A DNA stretch of 64,000 nt, taken from a virus. The notes below the pieces were generated by a model. That model made no database searches, was not told the DNA's origin, and worked only from the letters and a program-made list of their open reading frames with translations. The DNA is taken from positions 1 to 64,000 of IMG/VR virus record IMGVR_UViG_3300050015_000990; one strand, given 5' to 3'. The position numbers were made by a program, and so were the translations under genes. Positions 59,487 through 64,000 of this stretch are shown one piece after another (position 1 is the stretch's first letter; every line of letters begins with the position of its first letter).

Positions 59487-59606
59487 TTAATTAATGACTT
59501 TATAAACTGATTTCCACATTTGTTTAATAGAAAGTCTGGATTCTTTAAGTTTACGAGTTACCCATGCAAACCAAATAAAAGCTTCAATTCTTCTAAATAT
59601 TTTCAC
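59487..59606 (-). CDS. 39-residue basic peptide, tentative
   Basis: A GTG at 59606 opens MKIFRRIEAFIWFAWVTRKL then KESRLSIKQMWKSVYKVIN, ending in TAA at 59487-59489. It is basic and Trp-rich. It lies between the clamp terminator and the polymerase fragment. Length and composition are compatible with a small protein, but it lacks independent support. Confidence 0.4.
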   Translation of the reverse strand: MKIFRRIEAFIWFAWVTRKLKESRLSIKQMWKSVYKVIN

Positions 59607-59624
59607 TTATTTAAACTTTATATT

Positions 59625-59653
59625 TAAAAAATTAGGGGCTCAACACCCCTAAT
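59625..59653 (-). terminator. rho-independent terminator of the clamp gene
   Basis: ATTAGGGG (59631-59638) pairs perfectly with CCCCTAAT (59646-59653), with a T run on the - strand after it. Located 26 bases past the clamp gene stop. Confidence 0.85.
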
Positions 59654-59678
59654 TCAAAAATAAAATAATTTATCTACT

Positions 59679-60476
59679 TTAAAAATCCGTGATGGATTCG
59701 TCATATTTTTCGTCTTTTACAACCATCGAAGTAACGGTTATGGTTTGACTATCTTTTGATTTATAAATAATTTTTTCATCAGATAAATCAACATCATAAT
59801 TTTCTAAGTCGATCTTTTCAAATTGTAACTTATAAATTGATATACCTGCTTCTGCTTCACCTGAATCCCCTAAAGCAAATTCAAAGGTTTTTCCTCTAAC
59901 ATTTAATTTATTTCCCTTAGTTTTAAAATCTAGAAATTTATATTCATTATCCAAAGCACAAAGAGAATTAATCTTTTCTATTTTGAGACTAGGAAGTTCA
60001 AATGAAACTTCTGGAGCAATTTGAGCAATATTATTGAGAAAAAGATTATCCGAAATATATTTAAAAATGTGAAGAGGAGTACAATTGAGATTCATTTTAA
60101 GGGTAGGATTTTTAAGAAGAATGCTTGTTCCAACAAATCCTGCATCTTCTCCAATAACCTCATCATATTTAAATCCTAAATAAAATTCTTCGGAAACAAA
60201 ATGTTCAAGGGATTTCATAAGCCTCGGAATATGATAAATACCTACTTTTATTCGGGTTTTAAGCGAGGGCTTACTGGTAATCTCAAGACCAGCATCTTCA
60301 AAAGATATTCTGGAAAACTTAACTACACTTTTTTCAGGATTATTGGATTTGGCTAAAAATTCTTGAGCTGTTTCATCAATCTCCAAGAGGAGAGAATTGT
60401 CAATAGAAGAAAATCTTTTTAACCATGAAGTAAAAGGTCGAATATTCTTCGCCTTGAACTCTAATACTTTTGCCAT
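59679..60476 (-). CDS. 45: sliding clamp, gp45-like (probable)
   Basis: A 265-residue protein with no strong single motif but the right length, order and charge pattern for a processivity clamp: two similar alpha/beta halves (EFKAKNIRPFTSWLKRFSSID ... VGIYHIPRLMKSLEHFV and LKMNLNCTPLHIFKYISDNLF ... KLQFEKIDLE), ending in Asp-Phe as T4 gp45 does. It precedes the polymerase fragment and has its own promoter-like element and terminator. It is the natural partner of the gp55-like sigma. Assigned by context and architecture, not by a signature. Confidence 0.65.
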   Translation of the reverse strand: MAKVLEFKAKNIRPFTSWLKRFSSIDNSLLLEIDETAQEFLAKSNNPEKSVVKFSRISFEDAGLEITSKPSLKTRIKVGIYHIPRLMKSLEHFVSEEFYLGFKYDEVIGEDAGFVGTSILLKNPTLKMNLNCTPLHIFKYISDNLFLNNIAQIAPEVSFELPSLKIEKINSLCALDNEYKFLDFKTKGNKLNVRGKTFEFALGDSGEAEAGISIYKLQFEKIDLENYDVDLSDEKIIYKSKDSQTITVTSMVVKDEKYDESITDF

Positions 60477-60507
60477 AGTAATTTTATTTGTAATTATTAT
60501 ATTTTGT

Positions 60508-60538
60508 ATGTTTTATGATGATAGGATAAAGAAGTTTT
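60508..60538 (-). promoter_or_regulatory. promoter-like element upstream of clamp gene
   Basis: AAAACTT (complement of 60532-60538), 16-base spacer, TAAAACAT (complement of 60508-60515), about 30 bases before the ATG at 60476. Confidence 0.6.
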
Positions 60539-60543
60539 AATTA

Positions 60544-61065
60544 TTATCCCTTAAATTTTAATTCTGTATGATCTATTCTATAAACTCCGGAATTAAACCA
60601 TTTTATCATCATACTTTCAAAATTATCTTCAAACCATTCTTCAGTCATTTCATAAAACCATATTTTAGCTTTTGCTGGATCTAATAACCGATCAATTATT
60701 TTATTAAAAACCTCCGGATTATCCCAAAATGTTGCTTCTTCTTTGTTAAACATATTGGTAGGTTTATTCTGCATATTGTTTAGGGAGAATGGAATTCCTC
60801 TAAATTTCCAGTCTCCAATAAGTCCTTCCCCGTGAAAATATATTGAATCTGCTCTTTGAGATTCATTTTTGGTAGAATAATAAAGATGGGTCCAATAAGT
60901 ATACTTATTTTTGAATGAATCTACAACATAGCAGAAATAGGTAAAGAGAATCTTGCCATCATGATCCTCCCTCCATTTTCTATGGAGAATACCTATGCTC
61001 ATTGCTGTTTTAGGATCCTGACCTCTTTCGAAGTTTAGAACTTCATTAACCTCTTTGGCTTTCAT
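60544..61065 (-). CDS. NFERG-tagged protein
   Basis: A 173-residue protein with canonical tag MKAKEVNEVLNFERGQDPKT then AMSIG. The body is aromatic-rich (ILFTYFCYVVDSFKNKYTYW, MTEEWFEDNFESMMIKWFNSG) without a known signature, and different from other members' bodies. It overlaps the DUF3008-type gene upstream by 20 bases. It is the last tagged gene in the window and is close to the clamp gene. Function unknown. Confidence 0.75.
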   Translation of the reverse strand: MKAKEVNEVLNFERGQDPKTAMSIGILHRKWREDHDGKILFTYFCYVVDSFKNKYTYWTHLYYSTKNESQRADSIYFHGEGLIGDWKFRGIPFSLNNMQNKPTNMFNKEEATFWDNPEVFNKIIDRLLDPAKAKIWFYEMTEEWFEDNFESMMIKWFNSGVYRIDHTELKFKG

Positions 61066-61768
61066 AAAGAAATTCTTCTAATGTTACTGGAGAATAATGC
61101 TCATTTACAGATTCATTATTCACATAACTTAATAAAAATTCTCGAACAATTTGTTTATAGACAGTTGATTCAAAACCAGGATTCCAATCCTCCCGATGTT
61201 CTTCTTCAAGAAATTTTGAAAAATCTACAATTATTTTATCTTCAGATTCAGGATCATCCAAATCAAATTCCGGCAAATTAGTAAATTTATTAACAAAGAA
61301 TCCTTTCTCTGGAAGATATTGATTAAAGAAAAACTCAGAAGCTTTTTCATAATCCCCTTCTGGAATTTTAATACTTTCGCTAATAACTTCTATTTGTGTT
61401 GTCTTAAGTTCCTTTGCAACTAATATAGGATTGATTCCATGAGTTTCAGCATTTTTAATAGCGTCCTCATTTTCTGGATCATTAAGAATAGCATCAATTT
61501 CATGTTCTGCATATCCTTGACCCTCAAACCATCTCCATATAATATTTAAATAAATATCTAATTTTTGACCAAAAGCTTCATTGACTTTTTTCTTACCTTT
61601 CTTTTGAGGAAGACCTTTATGTTTAGTTTTAGCAAATTTTTCTAGTTCCCCTTTGGACATTTTAACCATTTTAGCAGAAGCAGTTCCTGCTTTAGGTTTT
61701 TTACCTTCTTTTTTAGCTTTTAAAGCTATGGCAGAGGCAATTTGTTGATTTCGGCTGGTTGATGGCAT
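61046..61768 (-). CDS. DUF3008-like protein with extended C-terminus
   Basis: A 240-residue protein whose first ~65 residues (MPSTSRNQQIASAIALKAKK, GTASAKMVKMSKGELEKFAK, KHKGLPQKK) match the small DUF3008 family of phage and bacterial proteins, normally ~60-70 residues. The remaining ~175 residues (DIYLNIIWRWFEGQGYAEHEIDAIL, EDWNPGFESTVYKQIVREFLLSY) are extra and end in NEHYSPVTLEEFLYESQRG. KVNEAFGQK after the DUF resembles the ES/NE-type segments of other proteins here. Function of the family is unknown. Confidence 0.75.
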   Translation of the reverse strand: MPSTSRNQQIASAIALKAKKEGKKPKAGTASAKMVKMSKGELEKFAKTKHKGLPQKKGKKKVNEAFGQKLDIYLNIIWRWFEGQGYAEHEIDAILNDPENEDAIKNAETHGINPILVAKELKTTQIEVISESIKIPEGDYEKASEFFFNQYLPEKGFFVNKFTNLPEFDLDDPESEDKIIVDFSKFLEEEHREDWNPGFESTVYKQIVREFLLSYVNNESVNEHYSPVTLEEFLYESQRG

Positions 61769-61787
61769 GACGAATAATTTTATTTAT

Positions 61788-63206
61788 TTATTCGACCTCC
61801 TCTTCAAGATCTTCAACTTTTTCTCCTCCTTTATCAAAAGGATCTTCTCCATCCCATATAAGGACTCCATTTACCTCTGTTAAATCTTCTGAATCAAATA
61901 GATCAACAGTATTCTTTTTAGAGGAAATTCCTCGAACAAGGGTGGGATCCTTTGCTTTATCAAATGCAATTTTGACTTTAATAAGATCTTTTTCCTTAGC
62001 CTTAAGATCCCTTTCAAGTTCTTTTATTTTTTCTTTTGTAGCAATAAGTTCATCCTTAGTAAATTTCTTAGAGGTAAGTCCTTCGAGACGGCTTTTAATT
62101 TCTGGTTGATATGGTTTTAAAAACTGATCCAATTCATCAACTGTTCTCTTTTTAAGAAGAATAAAGTTTATAAATTCTTCTTTAGCCCGATTAAAAATTA
62201 ATTCTGCTGATAACCAATTCCTTTCATATTCTATATTTTTCCAAAGAAGTCTTTTTACCTGCCATTTATAATCATCAAGATATTGTTCAATATTTTCATA
62301 AACTAGAACCTGTCCGTCTTTAACAAAAACCGGGGATTCCGTAACTATAATCGAAAAAGCTTTTTCAACATATTCCTGAATTTCTTTCCATTCTTTGGCA
62401 TTTTTTCCTGTATAGATTATATCAATATTAACTTTTTTCTTAGAATTGTTTAATATTTTTATAAGTCCCTCATATCGGTTAAAGAGATAATCAAGGCGTT
62501 TAAGGACAGAAGTATAGTTAAGAATTGGAGGTAGTTCCCTAATTTCTAATCTTTTCTCATTTACATCTATTTTAGAAGAGAGCATCCAGGAATTTTCTAA
62601 ACCTTTATGCTTATGAATAGTTCCTTTAAAGTCATGAAAATGAGGGGGAACTTTATCTCTCTTACCTTCGAGATATTCTTTTATATCAGAGAGCTTACGA
62701 GGTAAAATAGTGGTTTTATATCCTACTGCAATACCTACAATAGAAGTAGTTAAGCCAAGGGGAACATCTAGCCAAAATGGATCATAGGGTCCATCAATTT
62801 TTCTTGTGGTTAAATATTTGTATTTTTTAAGGATTTCTGCTGTTTCTTTTGAAAGCTTTACTGAAGTATATCTAGCAGCAGCTGGATCTGGGCAAACTTC
62901 ACTTCCAAAGAATCCATATCCTTCAAGTATTTGAAGAGAAGATCCAAATGGTCTTGCAAGTTTAGAAATAGCTTTTCCCAAACTTAAATCCCCATGATGA
63001 TAACCATCTTTAATACTATCTCCGACAACAGATAGAGTTTTTGTTGATCCCTGGGGACAGTTCATAAGAATATATCTTTGAACCGGGGTTAAAGCATCAT
63101 AAAATGAAGGGATGCCCCGGGATTCAAGAACATAAACAGAATAATCCCTAAATTTAGTATCTATAAATTTAGAAATAGGGAGTCTAACTATTTTGGTCTT
63201 CACCAT
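61788..63206 (-). CDS. 52: type II DNA topoisomerase subunit (T4 gp52/GyrA-like)
   Basis: A 472-residue protein with the DNA-cleavage core of type II topoisomerase: SRGIPSFYDALTPVQRYIL, DSIKDGYHHGDLSLGKAI, EGYGFFGSEVCPDPAAARYTS with the catalytic Tyr at ~113, and PYDPFWLDVPLGLTTSIVGIAVGYKTTILP. Length matches T4 gp52 (442). It lacks the C-terminal wrapping domain of GyrA, as in T4. Its partners (gp39/gp60) are not in the window. Located in the replication module. Confidence 0.92.
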   Translation of the reverse strand: MVKTKIVRLPISKFIDTKFRDYSVYVLESRGIPSFYDALTPVQRYILMNCPQGSTKTLSVVGDSIKDGYHHGDLSLGKAISKLARPFGSSLQILEGYGFFGSEVCPDPAAARYTSVKLSKETAEILKKYKYLTTRKIDGPYDPFWLDVPLGLTTSIVGIAVGYKTTILPRKLSDIKEYLEGKRDKVPPHFHDFKGTIHKHKGLENSWMLSSKIDVNEKRLEIRELPPILNYTSVLKRLDYLFNRYEGLIKILNNSKKKVNIDIIYTGKNAKEWKEIQEYVEKAFSIIVTESPVFVKDGQVLVYENIEQYLDDYKWQVKRLLWKNIEYERNWLSAELIFNRAKEEFINFILLKKRTVDELDQFLKPYQPEIKSRLEGLTSKKFTKDELIATKEKIKELERDLKAKEKDLIKVKIAFDKAKDPTLVRGISSKKNTVDLFDSEDLTEVNGVLIWDGEDPFDKGGEKVEDLEEEVE

Positions 63207-63372
63207 TTCTTTTTAAATCTTCAAGTTTCTGAGAAATTTCTCTACAGTCATCATTTAAAATATTCCAGTAAAGAGCTCCACCCATTTGATCCCTAAGACT
63301 ATAAGCTTCTTTTAAATTTTTTTCTCCTTGTTCAATTGTTTTAAAATCCCCAAATCTTTCTAAATAATTCAT
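63184..63372 (-). CDS. small helical protein
   Basis: A 62-residue protein (FGDFKTIEQGEKNLKEAYSL, NDDCREISQKLEDLKRNGED) predicted helical, overlapping the topoisomerase start by 23 bases. No domain recognised. The leader has TATATTTG, compatible with a Bacteroidota -7 box, but no -33 element at normal distance is seen. Confidence 0.6.
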   Translation of the reverse strand: MNYLERFGDFKTIEQGEKNLKEAYSLRDQMGGALYWNILNDDCREISQKLEDLKRNGEDQNS

Positions 63373-63423
63373 AGATATATTATTAGTAGTACAAATATAC
63401 TAATAATTTCTCAAATAGAAAAA

Positions 63424-63609
63424 TTATTCATGAACAATATACGGATATCTTACAGAATAAGTTTGTTCGTAAGCGCATTTTGTACATTTATGAGGATATT
63501 GAGGGGGATTACTTAAAAGGGTAATTCCTGTTGGACGCATCCATCCTTGTCCACATACGGGACAACGTTCATCGACTTGAGATGTTTCCACTTTTCTAAC
63601 TTCAGTCAT
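63424..63609 (-). CDS. small zinc-ribbon protein
   Basis: A 61-residue protein with CPVCGQGWMRPTG ... HKCTKCAYEQ, two CxxC pairs ~30 residues apart, typical of a zinc ribbon. It is the fourth small zinc-ribbon gene in the window. Possible nucleic-acid or protein binding. It lies 5 bases after the next gene upstream. Confidence 0.7.
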   Translation of the reverse strand: MTEVRKVETSQVDERCPVCGQGWMRPTGITLLSNPPQYPHKCTKCAYEQTYSVRYPYIVHE

Positions 63610-63614
63610 ATTTT

Positions 63615-63965
63615 TTAGTTTTTATTTAATAGATTATTATTTTTACAATATTCTAAGCAGTCATCGGTACTCCCTTCTATCCAATCTTTAGCTCCTTCTT
63701 CTAAATGTTTATCAACTTCACAAAGAGGACAATATGGATTTTCGTTTTCATCTAATCCCATAATTCCTATACCTGCATCCTTTATTGAAGCTGCAGCAAT
63801 AGCAAGATTAGCTGCCATTAGTGGGTCATAAGTAGTTAATTCCTTATTAATTTCCTTTTTAAGTCTATCGGCTAATTCTTCCCCGCTTTTAGAAATTAAA
63901 TGAGACATTCCTTTTTGATTAATAGCTTCTTTTAATTGATCCCAGTGAGTTTGACAGATTTTCAT
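63615..63965 (-). CDS. small Cys-containing protein
   Basis: A 116-residue protein starting MKICQTHWDQLKEAINQKGM, with NPYCPLCEVDKHLEEGAKDW (C-x2-C) and DDCLEYC toward the end. The CQTHW plus CPLC pattern could form a zinc site. Alanine-rich helical centre (MAANLAIAAASIKDAGIGIM). Family resembles short phage/bacterial proteins I cannot name. The last gene in the window; the final ~35 bases hold nothing. Confidence 0.65.
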   Translation of the reverse strand: MKICQTHWDQLKEAINQKGMSHLISKSGEELADRLKKEINKELTTYDPLMAANLAIAAASIKDAGIGIMGLDENENPYCPLCEVDKHLEEGAKDWIEGSTDDCLEYCKNNNLLNKN

Positions 63966-64000
63966 TTATAAGTTTGTTAAATTCAAGGCTGTAAAATATC

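Overview
This window looks like part of the genome of a large T4-type (contractile-tail) phage that infects a member of the Bacteroidota. T4-family proteins recognisable from conserved motifs are the portal (gp20), head-completion protein (gp4), late sigma factor (gp55), recombination nuclease subunits (gp46, gp47), UvsX recombinase, replicative helicase (gp41), DNA polymerase (gp43, C-terminal part only), topoisomerase subunit (gp52) and probably the sliding clamp (gp45). The host assignment is an inference. It rests on BACON-like and PKD-like domains in tail proteins, very low GC content, and A/T-rich start regions without a Shine-Dalgarno sequence.

Layout. Bases 1-14784 (+ strand) form one tightly packed structural operon of tail or appendage proteins. 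It runs from a truncated tail fibre to a free-standing GIY-YIG endonuclease and closes with a hairpin. Everything from 14933 to the end lies on the - strand. 15-23 kb holds an ECF-type sigma factor, thymidylate kinase, small membrane proteins and a first cluster of small proteins carrying a shared N-terminal tag. 22.8-23.1 kb holds a circularly permuted tmRNA gene. 25.2-34.1 kb is a head/neck module: portal, gp4, gp55 and a possible gp15-like protein. 35-42 kb has a DinG/XPD-type helicase, acidic proteins and gp46. 42-47 kb has zinc-ribbon proteins, nucleotide-related enzymes and gp47. 47-52 kb holds gp41, a gp21-like protein lacking the expected catalytic residues, UvsX and a Nudix hydrolase. 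52-56 kb is a second large cluster of tagged proteins. 56-64 kb holds a phosphoesterase, a MazG-like enzyme, half a DNA polymerase, the clamp, a DUF3008-like protein and topoisomerase.

Two observations stand out. First, a phage-encoded tmRNA is arranged in permuted (two-piece) order. It has a 7-bp acceptor stem, a T-arm, a P2 helix, a 14-residue tag frame ending in Ala-Ala-stop, and a terminator. Second, 22 copies of a motif of the form M[KR]A..E..NFERG.DPK..M.IG sit on 17 genes. The motif is fused to several unrelated domains and also separates modules inside multi-module proteins. That is how a targeting or processing signal behaves, not part of a fold. Two members of the family are interrupted by single in-frame stop codons.

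Expression. Many neighbouring genes overlap by ATGA, GTGA, CTGA or TAATG, which suggests translational coupling. A recurrent promoter-like element, AAAACT[TC]-N16-TATAAWAT or close variants, precedes the uvsX, 47, 45 and 55 genes and several others. Gene 46 has a version with a 13-base spacer. Hairpin-plus-T-tract terminators separate several operons.
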